From Paratinospora sagittata (lineage: Eukaryota; Streptophyta; Magnoliopsida; Ranunculales; Menispermaceae): a DNA stretch of 64,000 nucleotides. Below are positions 1-9,699 of this stretch, piece by piece. The stretch covers positions 12,614,019 through 12,678,018 of the forward strand of contig CM069608.1 in assembly GCA_035771175.1 (NCBI GenBank). Reading direction: 5' to 3'. The notes below the pieces were generated by a model. It saw nothing but the letters and a program-made list of their open reading frames with translations, was not told the origin of the DNA and did no database searches. The translations under genes were made by a program, and so were the position numbers. Positions within the stretch are counted from its first letter, which is position 1; every line of letters begins with the position of its first letter.

Positions 1-400
1 TAACAACAGTGTAATACATGAACTCCAAATATACAGGTACAAGTATGACAGTATGAACATTATACGCAATAATGCAGTGTAAATGAATAGTAGACATAAT
101 GATAAATGAATGTAAACTTTAATAAAAGTTATAAGACACGCAAACCTATGTTTCGTTCACCACCTTCAAATAAAAACTCCTTTGAAAACGGGCGCCTTCT
201 CCCGGGTAGAACCGTGTTCACCGCACAGAGAGTCTCAAAAGAGAAGACAAAAACTCAAAATGAGTGAAAAAGAGAAGGAAAATCACAAGGAGGAGTGATT
301 TTTGGTGTGAGAAATGAGGAGGGGGGAGGGGTTCTTAAATAGGAAAAATGCGCCTGAAAGTTCAATTTTTTTTTTGTGTGTGCAAACCTAGGGTATTACA
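1..400 (-). repeat. Element A 3' LTR (partial, window edge)
   Basis: Matches the last 415 bp of the complete LTR at 7615-8975 almost base for base, from the segment starting TAACAACAGT to the terminal GGGTATTACA at 391-400. The neighbouring polypurine tract confirms the LTR boundary at 400. Relative to the 5' LTR it lacks a short GC-rich piece next to the poly-T tract. Confidence 0.9.
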
Positions 401-420
401 CTTTACCCCCCTTAAAAGGA
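401..420 (-). other. Element A polypurine tract
   Basis: On the minus strand this reads as a purine run (TCCTTTTAAGGGGGG then TAAAG) directly abutting the 3' LTR. This is the expected plus-strand DNA primer site for reverse transcription. The same tract is kept in element C at 57836-57856. Confidence 0.8.
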
Positions 421-440
421 TTTCGCCCTCGAAATCAGTC

Positions 441-952
441 CTAGCAGTCATGATAGTTATCTGCGTGAAATTCACTGCCGTCGTCATCGTTTGCTAGTTT
501 AGGGTAATGCCTGTATGGTCCCTGAATGACACTGTGGCCGGTGGAATCCTCAACATCATGAAACCATGAAGAGCAAATGGAGTCGGATTCGTCCTCAGAA
601 GATTCCAACCTTTTCTTAACAGGTGGTGGTGAAGGGCGCTGGTCGGATCGTTTAAGGGGAGGTAGGTTGAGCGGTGGGATGCTTTTCGTGCTGTTGCTCG
701 AATCTGGCCGCCTGGCAATTTGGGTAGAAGATCCTGCCAAGATGAGAGCACGAGATTGTTTTGGGCAGAATTGTTACGAAAAAGCCATGCGCGCTCTGGC
801 GATAAGGATTGTTGTTTGTGTGGTGATGGAGTTGGTGATGCAAAGTAGTTGTGACAAGACTCAGATCCTGGAGGAGTCGCCATAGGTGGCCAAGGAGGAC
901 ATTGCATGTGTGCGTCACTATATCCATCGATATTATTTCCAGACATCTGCAT
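441..952 (-). pseudogene. Extra 3' ORF of element A (between chromodomain and PPT), frameshifted
   Basis: Two overlapping minus frames (952-494 and 740-441) together align with the uninterrupted 150-aa frame at 14924-15376 in element B, so a frameshift lies near 700-740. The product would be about 170 aa, with an N-terminal MSGNN-type start, a proline-rich middle (PPLNLPPLKR), and a C-terminal acidic segment (SSEDESDSICS, DDDG). I see no zinc finger, membrane segment or catalytic motif and do not recognise the family. It lies sense-strand downstream of pol, where many Tekay-like elements carry little coding sequence. Function unknown. Confidence 0.5.
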
Positions 953-1042
953 AGTTATTCAAGTGACACGATGTATTAAGATATTTGTAACCACAGTTTC
1001 ATCATTTTATTAATAAGTGAAATAGTACAATGTATCGCATCA

Positions 1043-2512
1043 TCAGTTATTACTAGAAAATAATTCAGGGTATTTCTGTTTAATGGTTACTTCTAGTTCT
1101 CATGTTGCTTCCTCTACTCCGTGGTGATCCCAGAGCACCTTCACAAGTGGTATGCTACGTCGCCTTAGTTCTTGAGTTTTTCTATCCAAAATCTGTATCG
1201 CTTTCTTCTGATACCTATTTCCTTCCTCAACTCGAACCTCGACTAGAGGGATGATATGCGAAGGATCAGGGCGATACTTTCAAAGCATGGATACGTGAAA
1301 AACGTCATGAACCTTAGACATGGACAATGGAAGGGACAGACGATAAGCAAGTTTGCTAATACATTCAATGATTTGAAATGGACCGATATACAGTGGGGAG
1401 AGCTTTCCTTTGATCCTAAAGCGTTTGACACCTCTTGTGGGCTGAACTTTTAGAAAAACCAAGTCCCCTTTATCAAATTCTAGAGGCTGCTTTCGTTTGT
1501 CAGCATAGCTCTCTGTCGACTTTGTGCAACAAGAATTCACTCCTTTACTAGTGTGATCTTCTCAGAAGTCTCTTGAACTAGTTCAGGGCCCAACTGCGGT
1601 CGATCTGCCATATCTAACTAGCATACCAGAGATCTGCAAGGGCGACCATGGAGAGCCTCGTATGGTGTCATGCCGATACTAGTTTGGTAGCTGTTGTTGT
1701 ATTCAAACTTAGCTAAATGTAAGTACTTTGCCCATCCTTCATTAAAGTCCAAAATGCAACACCGTAACATGTGTTCCAAGATTTGGATAAGACGCTCTGA
1801 CTGCCCATCAGTCTAAGGGTGAAAGGCTGTGCTCATGGTGATCTTAGAGCCTATTCTACTATGGAAGCTTTGCTAAAACTTTGATGTGAATCGAGGGTCT
1901 CTATCAGAGACGATTGTGAGTGGTATGCCATGGACCATGGCGTACGATCTCTCTTTCATATAGTTCGACAAGTTTGGTAGGTATCTGTGAACTTTATTGG
2001 CAAAAAGTGTGCAGACTTTGTAAGTTTGTCAACGATAACCCATATAGCATCTTACCCTTTATTATTTCGAGGCAAGGCCGTAACAAAATCTATTGCAATG
2101 TTCTCCCACTTCCATTCTCCAATAGGTAACGGCTGGAGAAGTCCAGAGGGAAGTCTTCGTTCTGCCTTAACTTGCTGGCAAACGAGACATCGAGCAAGGA
2201 AGTGTGCAATCGCCTTCTTCATTCCAGAAAACCAGAATTGTCGCTTGACATCCTCGTACATCTTGTCACCCCCAAGATGCATAGCAAACCTCGAACAGTG
2301 GATCTCAGTGAGCACTTCTTTTCGAACCTCAGGATCGTTCGGTAGACAGAGACATTTTTTTATAGAAAACGGCCCCGTCTTCAGAGACCTACCAGTAAGG
2401 AAAGTCCTGTCCGCTGAGTAGAAGTTCGCATTTCTCCATTAACATAGGGTCGTTGGCTTGAGCTGCTGAAATCTTTCGAACCAGCTCAGAGTTGGCTGAC
2501 AATTGAGAAAGT
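1043..2512 (-). pseudogene. Element A integrase and C-terminal chromodomain, broken
   Basis: Integrase inserts retroelement cDNA into the host chromosome; the chromodomain of chromoviruses is thought to steer it to particular chromatin. The zinc-binding region (2315-2052: H...H then CLVC) is readable, followed by a core with DRDPRF and a degraded TDGQSE stretch, then the GPF(Q)IIE/LAYRL C-terminal segment (1540-1280) and the chromodomain-like end (LVKVLWDHHG...). Stops interrupt it, including TGA at a usual Arg after MLRK-like residues and TGG-to-TGA in the chromodomain. Intact equivalents of the last piece are 15533-15778 and 58386-58664. Confidence 0.75.
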
Positions 2513-2545
2513 CGTGATTTTGCTCCTTCCTCAATCAGTTGTAGG

Positions 2546-3508
2546 TTAAAATTCTCCATCTCTATAGCCAACTTGACAATTGAGAAAGTCGTAGTGACCG
2601 TACAAAGTTCTAAATGTCGTCTTGGTAATGTCCGAATATCGGATCCGGAGGTGGTGATAACCGGATTGTGAATCAATCTTAGAGAAGTATTTGGCATCTC
2701 TAAGTTGGTCAAAGAAGTCATCGATCCTGGACAACGGGTATCTGTTCTTAATGGTGACGTTATTCAGCTTGTGATAGTCGATGCAAAGTTGTAACGAACC
2801 ATCATTTTTGCGAACAAACAGAACTGGAGCGCCCCAGGGTGATGAACTTTTTCTGATGAAGCCATTACTCTCTAATTCCTTCACTTGTTTGTCCAAATCG
2901 ACTAGCTCGACGTTTGTCATTCTGTATGGTGGAATTGAGATAGGCCCGGTCCTAGGTATGAGATTGATTTCAAAATCGAATTCCCTAACCGAAGGTAGAC
3001 CAGGAAGGTCATTTAGAAAAACTATTGGGAATTCAGATATTACCGGGACATCGTGTACTTCAAGAGGGTACAGTGCTGGTGATTCATTTTCATCACCAAG
3101 GGATAGAGCTCGAAGCTGTGCCTTGAGAAAAGCAACAGTCGAGTTGTGTATCCATTTCCTTGTTTCCTGAATCTTGACAAACTCCCCCGTGAGCAAGGTT
3201 AACTGAACTTGCTTCTTTATAAAATCGATCTTTGCATTCAGTTGTGCGAGCCAGTCCATGCCGAGGATGATGTCAAAGTCTTCAATGTCCATCACATAAA
3301 TATCTGCGTATATCATTTGTTCTGCCATTCGAAGCTCACATTGAGAACACTGCAAGTTCACATCAGTACCAGATCCTAAAGGTGATGTGATATGGATTGT
3401 GATTTCTGTGGGTTCAGGATGCAACCCTAAATGTCTTACCAATGCAGACGATATAAAAGAATGCGTAGCACCCGAATTGTACAAGACATGCACCATTGTA
3501 TTGAACAA
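2546..3508 (-). pseudogene. Element A protease and N-terminal RT, truncated by internal deletion
   Basis: The protease segment has the retropepsin context but reads NSGATHSF where active family members have DSGA, so the catalytic Asp is replaced by Asn. A second conserved block, ILGMDWL, follows. RT begins with the DLPGLP / PPYRM blocks and the motif ending CIDYHKLNN, then runs to about RT block B before sequence is lost: the FVDD catalytic box and the whole RNase H present in elements B and C are absent. The frame is the same as gag upstream, so gag-PR-RT was one polyprotein. The deletion junction near 2574-2592 is described in the findings. Confidence 0.8.
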
Positions 3509-3703
3509 GGGAAATGTACCTTCGACTACATTGTTTTCTGGGAAGGGTTGTTGAGTAATAGGAAATGCTCTGCCCTGGTTCCGTTGCCCCTGGTTCTGCT
3601 GGTTCTGCCTGGGTTGGGCATTAGCAGCAGGTGGTGCTTGTTGGACTGGAACAACGGGAACAGGTTGCTGAAGGTGCGGACAAACATTTCTTACATGGCC
3701 CTG

Positions 3704-4843
3704 CTAGCCGCAATTGTAACACGTCAGCCTCTGCTGCTGATGGTTCTGTTGGCCATGCTGATTGTGGTGCTGACCACCACTTCTGCCATTGCCATGGTGA
3801 CGGTCACCCCTGCCATTAAGGCCTCCGCAGCCATGATTGCGAAAACCCTGTTGGCCAGGGTTAGATGGTTCAGCCGCAGGTGTCGTGGCCTCATTCTTTT
3901 TAACAGGGGCTGGAAGGGCTGGGTTTTGATTATAGTAGGGCTTCTTTTTGTTGCCCTGTTGCGAGCCCTGTTGAGAAAACGTTGCTGGCCGTTTTTCCCT
4001 ATTCAGTCTCTGCTCCAGCATAATCTCCTCCTGCTCAAAGCTCATGGCCTTGTCAACGACCTCCCTGTAAATCTTGAGATCCAAGATCGACAAGGCTTGT
4101 CGAATGTGACGAAGGCCATTGTAGAATTTCTCGGTCTTATCTTGCTTCGTTGAGATGGTGGAGAGAGAGTAGACCGATAATTCTTTAAACTTGCCAGCGT
4201 ATTCCCTGATTGTCATGCCGCCTTGGTACAGTTTGGCGAACTCCTGGAGCTTCTGCCTCTTCACGACGCCGGGGAAGTACTCATCAATAGACAGTAACTC
4301 GAACTGTTTCCAAGTCATGTCCGTAGTGTTGACCCTTGGGTCCTCCTTTACTGTTATCCACCATGTATTTGCTCCACCAATAAGTTGGTAGGTCGCAAGT
4401 GAAATCTTTCGAGCCTTATCGACTCCCATTACATCGAGAGCCTTCTTTGACTCATCCAGCCATTTCTGTACTTCTTCACCATCAATGGTGCCAGCAAAAG
4501 TAGGAGGTTGTAGCCTCTTGAACTTTGTAATCTGGTTGGTTTGAGTCTCCGACCCAGATCTCGCAGGTGCCTGAACAGTGACAACCTGATTGGCCACAGT
4601 CTCAAGAACGGCCGTCTGAATAGTTACTTTCATCGCCTCGATAAATCTGGCAAAAAGAACTTCCATACTCGAAGGCATAGCAAAGGGTGTGGGTTGGGGT
4701 GGCACTGCCTGCCCAGACATTGTGGCAGTGTCGGGTGTGGCCTGTGTTGTCGTCGGAGGCCGCGGTTCCTGGTTCTGAATCTTAGGAGGTGCCTCCTCGG
4801 TTGGACGGACAGTATGTGGCCTTCCTCTCTTCCTGGTTTGCAT
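3704..4843 (-). pseudogene. Element A gag (capsid and zinc knuckle), one in-frame stop
   Basis: Gag packages element RNA into cytoplasmic particles. I chose the Met at 4843 (MQTRKRGRP) because the homologous gag start in element B (39970) keeps the same MQT start. The protein is basic at the N terminus, proline/glutamine rich, then has a retrotransposon gag domain (around WLDESKKALD ... AGKFKELSVYS) and a Gly/His/Gln-rich tail ending in a zinc knuckle start, CYNCG. A TAG at 3704-3706 interrupts the knuckle directly after CYNCG. The same frame continues past it into protease, which suggests a single base change in an otherwise continuous reading frame. Confidence 0.8.
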
Positions 4844-5224
4844 TTTCTCACTGGCAAGGAGAAAATAAAACCATGATTTAGGAACTGTAGCCAAGTATAA
4901 TGTTATGTTATTCTTAGCAACAATTTTGAGAGTACTGTAATAAAAACCACCTATTTTTCTAAGTATAGTGTAAGGTTTTTGTTGAGGAATCAAAGAATCT
5001 TATGTGCCTCGTATGTTTTGCCATGGTGTAAAAAGAAGGTTAGAATGTTTGTATAATAAGTATAAAACTTTGCAAGTATTCAAATGTTTTGATTCTGGTT
5101 TTTGTGAACATACATATATATTTCATTGAAAATCCATGAGTCATAAAAATTCTAAGATTTTCCTCGGTAATACGTTCTATCACAATCTTATGTATTCAAA
5201 CTCTTTTGCTTAGTTTTTTCGATT

Positions 5225-5495
5225 ATTATCCAAATTCGTGTGTCCCATACCACATGAATTTGGTAATAAGGGTGTCAACCAAGTTAAGTTGTATGAACAC
5301 GATCTTTATAAAACATCGGCTGAATAGTAGTTCACTAATAGTATTGTCCAAGTTTACTCGTCCCATACCGTGTAAACTTAGTGATAATGTTAGTAATGCA
5401 ACTTTCTTCAAATGTTTCTTTTCACACAAGGTCGTGGATTTTCTTACTTCCATATTTTATTTAGTATCCTCCAATTTTGTTGTGTCCCATACCAC
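5225..5495 (-). repeat. Hairpin repeats in the leader between aORF and gag (element A)
   Basis: Three units spaced about 120 bp share the core GTCCCATACC (on plus; GGTATGGGAC in element RNA). In unit 1 (5230-5263) the core lies between CCAAATTC and GAATTTGG; in unit 2 (5348-5381) between CCAAGTTTAC and GTAAACTTAG. The loop is constant while the stems differ but still pair. Unit 3 (core 5484-5493) pairs poorly. The same array occurs in element B at 40355-40625. A role in packaging, translation or splicing is possible but unproven. Confidence 0.6.
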
Positions 5496-5608
5496 TCCAA
5501 AGTTTACTGATACAAAAGAAAGAATGGTGGTAAGTCGGCCCACCAAAGATAGTCTTAAACAAAAACATTTTCATTCATATATAAAATAAATTTTTACAAT
5601 GCCAGTGC

Positions 5609-7203
5609 TCATTCCTGATTTTCCTGCCTACTACTGCTCCTTCTAGACCTCCTGCTAGGTACAAAAAGACTACTAGAAGAAGGTTGAGAATTTGCTCGTT
5701 GTTCTTCGACGTTTTGTATACGTGTTAACAAAACATTTATAGTCTCTTCTATCTGAGCAATACTAGCTACTATCACATTTAACTACTTGAATGAGTTAGT
5801 CGATTGCCCCATCGATGGTTGATGGGTTGACTGTCCCGTAGGTGGAGGGTAGGCCGTAGGCATTGGTGGAAAGTATTGGCCTTATGGTTGACTCATAGGT
5901 GTGGGGTAGTTGTTTTGACTGTACAGGGATTCCCTAACTGGAACCCCTTGGACATTTGGATATGCTTGGGTTAAAAATTCTTGAAACAATGGGCTCATTG
6001 GGATGTCCTGTCTTCCAAGACTTGGTGCCGCAAAGTTTTGTTGTTGTTGGTTCACAGGAACTTGTGGAACTGGCTGATACGGTACTTCAGGAATTGGAGA
6101 CCTTTGGTACGTAGTATTTCCTTCAGTTGGCATGTTCCAAGAAAGTGGATTTGCTAGAGCTTCTTGTCTATCCTTATTTGGTTGAGGTTAATTTAGGTTG
6201 GCAAATAAATCTTCCTCAGAGAACAGGTGCTCGGTTGGATCCTTATTTGAGGTTGGGTTTGACGTAGGGTTTTGGTTTGGCTCGACCTTTGGTACCTCCA
6301 TAACAGGAATCTTGCGTTGACTTTTTCGGTAACAACGTCCATTTTCGTCTCTAATTCTTTCGCTATTTCCTCCTAAAGTCGCGCCGAATACTTCCTCGTC
6401 AGTTACCTCTCAACTTGTGACAAATATCTTGAAGATAGAAGATGTTGTAACCGCCACAGTGATCTGCTTCGAAGACTCATCAAAAGTATTGATGTTTGCC
6501 TCGTATAGCATCCTCATGATCAAGACTCCGTAGCCGAGGAGTTCCTTCCTTAAAGGGTTTTGAATCACCCGCAACATTTGTTGGATGATGATGTGAGGTA
6601 AGGAGACCTTAATTTTCTTCTCTATGCAGTATAGCACGAGAAGTTGAGCCCTTGGCATAGCACCTCTAGTCACCTTTTCCGGCAAGATGTTGCCAAATAC
6701 GATCTTTCCAAGGTCGGCAAGAGGTGGTTTAAAGAGATTGTTTTGGAGGTGGGCGTACGTTGATTGGGTATACGGGTTTTTGGTGAGCGAATTGAACAAC
6801 TGTTCGTCGGACTCCGCGATCTCTGCAACTGTCTGGGGTTCGTGTGGGTCAATGATTTTATCTTCAATCGGAATCTCCATAAGTCGCGCAATAACTTCGA
6901 CGTTGATAGAAATCTTTGTTCCCCTGACCGTTGTGTCTAAAACAGGGCTGATCCCATCTTCTTGAAGTCCTACGCAATTCATGACTTCGTAAAAGGATTT
7001 CATCAAGTTGTAAGAGATGTGACCCTCAACTTTTGTTATGCTCAACCACCCAGTGTTGGGAGTTTTTCGTGAAGGATCGGACGGAGGCGGAGATCTCTAT
7101 TGTCGATACTCTTCATAGTCATAACCTCCCTTTTGGACAATTTCTTGAGTTTGGTGGGAATTGATTCCCTACTACTGGAAGTCGTTCCTTCACTTGAGGC
7201 CAT
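5609..7203 (-). pseudogene. aORF of element A: extra ORF upstream of gag, resembles putative plant transposon domain (Transposase_32-like)
   Basis: Sense-strand region of about 530 codons between PBS and gag. Start MASSEGTTSS at 7203; stop TGA 5609-5611. Order: Ser/Lys-rich N terminus; a globular part (about 7045-6410) with blocks such as FYEVMN, VRGTKI, LLVLYC and GYGVLIMRML, recalling the 'putative plant transposon protein' domain (PF20167) by eye; then a Pro/Gln-rich linker; a short coiled-coil-like stretch; and an Arg/Ser-rich tail (RRSRRSSSR). A one-base loss near 7045 and stops at 6410 and about 6187, 5883 and 5783 break it. Element B carries a homologue at 40744-42239, so it belongs to the family. 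Ogre/Tat elements are known to carry an extra ORF before gag; the domain match needs a profile search. Confidence 0.6.
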
Positions 7204-7351
7204 TATTTTGCTGAAAGGAAAATAAACTTGTGAAAGATACAAAATATATTCCTAACATTTTTCAGATTTATGCTTTGTCCGTTGGACAATATTTTCTATT
7301 TTGCTCTTGATGTTTATGCCATCATTTAATCCACATTTTCCATTAGCAATA

Positions 7352-7353
<2 letters not shown>

Positions 7354-7423
<70 letters not shown>
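7354..7423. repeat. (TA)n microsatellite in element A 5' untranslated region
   Basis: About 70 bp of pure TA dinucleotides between PBS and aORF, with shorter TA tracts near 7507-7541. Element B has a TA/TG tract at the same place (42393-42424), so the repeat seed was present in the ancestor. Confidence 0.95.
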
Positions 7424-7426
<3 letters not shown>

Positions 7427-7597
7427 AATTATATATAGTTGAAATTTATATTAAATATATATCAAGAAAACTATATAGTTTTTATATAGTTTAGATTTAT
7501 TTGACATATATATATATATAGTTCTGGAGATATATATATATCTAATAAATAATTTCTTCCCCTAATTTGGTGGACTTGGGCGGACCGTGGACCTTAC

Positions 7598-7609
7598 GCT
7601 CTGATACCA
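7598..7609 (-). other. Element A primer-binding site (initiator Met tRNA type)
   Basis: Minus strand reads TGGTATCAGAGC, complementary to the 3' end of plant initiator methionine tRNA, five bases inside the 5' LTR boundary at 7615. This fixes the element as minus-strand. Confidence 0.9.
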
Positions 7610-7614
7610 TTAAA

Positions 7615-8975
7615 TGCCACACCCCACCCGGACGCGCCTAAACCGGTGGGATACTCACGGACGGGGCGCGAATGTATTTTAACAATAACTGAGTGCGCGG
7701 AAACACGATTAAGTACAAGCCTGATTTCATTAATTTCAGAATATATTTGCACATGAAATAATTAAGGGAACATTCTCCCAAAATCCCCAATGAATAATAC
7801 AAAAGGGTACAAAATGTGGGCCTAAAAACCTGCACCCAGTCTACCCTAATCTCCTGTGAAAAATTGGATAACAACGGGGTGAGTTACACGCTCAATGGGT
7901 AAAATAGTTTGTGAATATAACAATTAATAAAACAAACTTCATAATCAAATATCTTAAATACATATAAGAACATCATAATCAATCCAGCATGTATGTATGC
8001 ATGACACCGTCTCGTATTGGTTTGATGATTGTACATCGTCTGAGTTCACGTACAGATGTCCCTCCCCAGGAGTAGCCGGGTTCTCATTGTACGTCCCTCC
8101 TCAGGAACGACGCTCTGGATTCACGTACAGATGTCCCTCCCCAGGAGTAGTCAGCTTCTCATTGTACGTCCCTCTCCAAAGAAATATAATGAATAATGAG
8201 CATTGCTACTGACTATTCTATGAATCATTAACCACATACGTCCCTAGGTGGTGCTACGTATGATGCCAATACATGAACTGGTCCGGTCTTTACTTAATAT
8301 TTAGACAGGATTTGGCAACGTTTGGTGATTCTTATCAGGGTCGGTATCACTATGTGCAAGGTTAGGACATTTAATATTACTTGTATAAGCTGATAGCTTT
8401 CAAATAAGACCAGCCAAATCAGTCTCCAGTTGAGAGGTGAGACACGAGGTCTACTTAAATACCAATCGTCTAGAGCAGCACGCTGCCTCCCGTTCACTAT
8501 TTAAAGTTACTGAGGACAAGACTGAGTCTGGTTGAGCCAGATTGACCACTAATCCGACATAACAACAGTGTAATAAATGAACTCCAAATATACAGGTATA
8601 AGTATGAGAATATGAACATTATACGCAATAATACAGTGTAAATGAATATATACATAATGATAAATGAATGTAAACTTTAATAAAAGTTATAAGACACGCA
8701 AACCTATGTTTCGTTCACCACCTTCAAATAAGAACTCCTTTGAAAACGGGCGCCTTCTCCTGGGTAGAACCGTGTTGCACCGCACAGAGAGTCTCAAAAG
8801 AGAAGACAAAAACTCAAAATGAGTGAAAGAGAGAAAAAAAATCACAAGGAGGAGTGATTTTGGTGTGAGAAATGAGAAGGGGGGAGGGGTTCTTAAATAG
8901 GAAAAATGCGCTTGAACGTTAGGGCAGGCGCCCGAACCAATTTTTTTTTTTTTTGTTTAAACCTAGGGTATTACA
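7615..8975 (-). repeat. Element A 5' LTR
   Basis: 1361 bp from TGCCACACCCC to GGTATTACA (TG...CA ends; the usual start in relatives is TGTCACACCCC). It contains two direct copies of a motif around TTCACGTACAGATG about 75 bp apart (8045 and 8120). Long poly-T lies near the U3 end (8941-8954). Homologous LTRs are 13588-14880 (B 3'), 42609-47017 interrupted (B 5') and 56485-57835 (C 3'). Confidence 0.9.
8892..8899 (-). promoter_or_regulatory. Putative TATA box of element A 5' LTR
   Basis: Minus strand reads TATTTAAG, followed by a C-rich stretch. TATA-like sequences occur at the same LTR position in B (minus CTATAAAAA near 14813) and C (CTATATAAG, 57737-57745), which supports a core promoter for the element transcript. 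Confidence 0.5.
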
Positions 8976-9690
8976 TAAACGGTCTTCCTCATTCATCTAA
9001 GATTCGTTTCTCCACCCCATGATTATACAGATTATCTATTAGAGTATTTATTAGAGGATCCATCACCATTAGATCCATCACTCTTCTAGCGAACACATCT
9101 TCCACATCTTCTGAATGTGATTGGTGGTCACCTTCTGTTCCTTGGGTATCAGATCGATTTTGGGTCATTGCTTACACGAACTTCGCTCTTTTGCTTTGAG
9201 AAGCAAAATGATGAGGGCTAAAGTTATTAACTTAATGCACTATTTGTAATTAAATGATTAGAGTTTCTCTAATTGTCGGCTATCTGTCGGCAGCCTTCAA
9301 TTTCATTGGATAGTCATTCCAATAATTGAATTTTCAATACTGTTACGAATATACTTAATATTATGATCATCTAACTTTATACTAATACTTTTTTAAAAGT
9401 ATCTAAAAAATTTGTGCAATTATATGATATTTCAGCTAGTAATAAAGTACACATATAAACAAATGAAACTTGGCCAAATGATGTCATTATTTAAAGTATC
9501 ATTGAGGTTCCAGAGACTTGGCAAGTTGTGCTAAAATATAAATATATTGTATCAAAGAACTTCCAGTTCCTGATCATAATATCTTTTCAATTGACTTCAT
9601 AATTTCATAATAAACCAAAATTCAAGTAATGAGCCTATCTAAATATTTCCAAGCAATATAAACATATTATTTGAATATATGATATCTATC
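8976..9690. other. AT-rich spacer, no supported gene
   Basis: Right flank of element A. A 59-codon acidic ORF sits on minus at 8989-9168 (starts MTQNRSD) but has no recognisable domain and is isolated. The rest has stops in all frames. Confidence 0.4.
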
Positions 9691-9699
9691 ATTTTAGAC

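Larger units (their letters stand above)
1..8975 (-). mobile_element. Element A: Ty3/gypsy chromovirus (Tekay/Del-like), left end off window
   Basis: Read on the minus strand the order is 5' LTR (7615-8975), PBS, aORF, gag, PR-RT, integrase with chromodomain, an extra 3' ORF, PPT and 3' LTR (1-400, cut by the window edge). RT before integrase is the Ty3/gypsy order, and the C-terminal chromodomain-like segment plus gag/PR style suggest the Tekay/Del lineage. The element is defective: stops in gag, chromodomain and aORF, a deletion removing most of RT and RNase H, and an Asn in the protease active site. In the roughly 110 bp I compared, the two LTRs differ at about 5% of positions. The left target duplication is outside the window; the right flank begins with TAAAC at 8976. 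Lineage is inferred from motifs, not from a tree. Confidence 0.88.

Noticed and set aside
3431..4153. 240-codon plus-strand frame
   Set aside because: Antisense to element A gag and protease; hydrophobic Leu/Ala-rich reading caused by the Gln/Pro/Gly-rich codons on the other strand. The same shadow appears at 18789-19343.
7997..8212. 71-codon plus-strand frame with two repeated halves
   Set aside because: Produced by a 75-bp direct repeat inside the element A LTR; no coding evidence.
1..8975. Integrated pararetrovirus or retrovirus with envelope
   Set aside because: PR-RT then integrase and chromodomain with LTRs and tRNA primer site fit Ty3/gypsy. The extra 3' ORF has no signal peptide or membrane segment, so I do not call it envelope.
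8989..9168. 59-codon minus-strand ORF (MTQNRSD...)
   Set aside because: Short, no recognisable domain or homologue in the window; kept only as a remark in the spacer entry.
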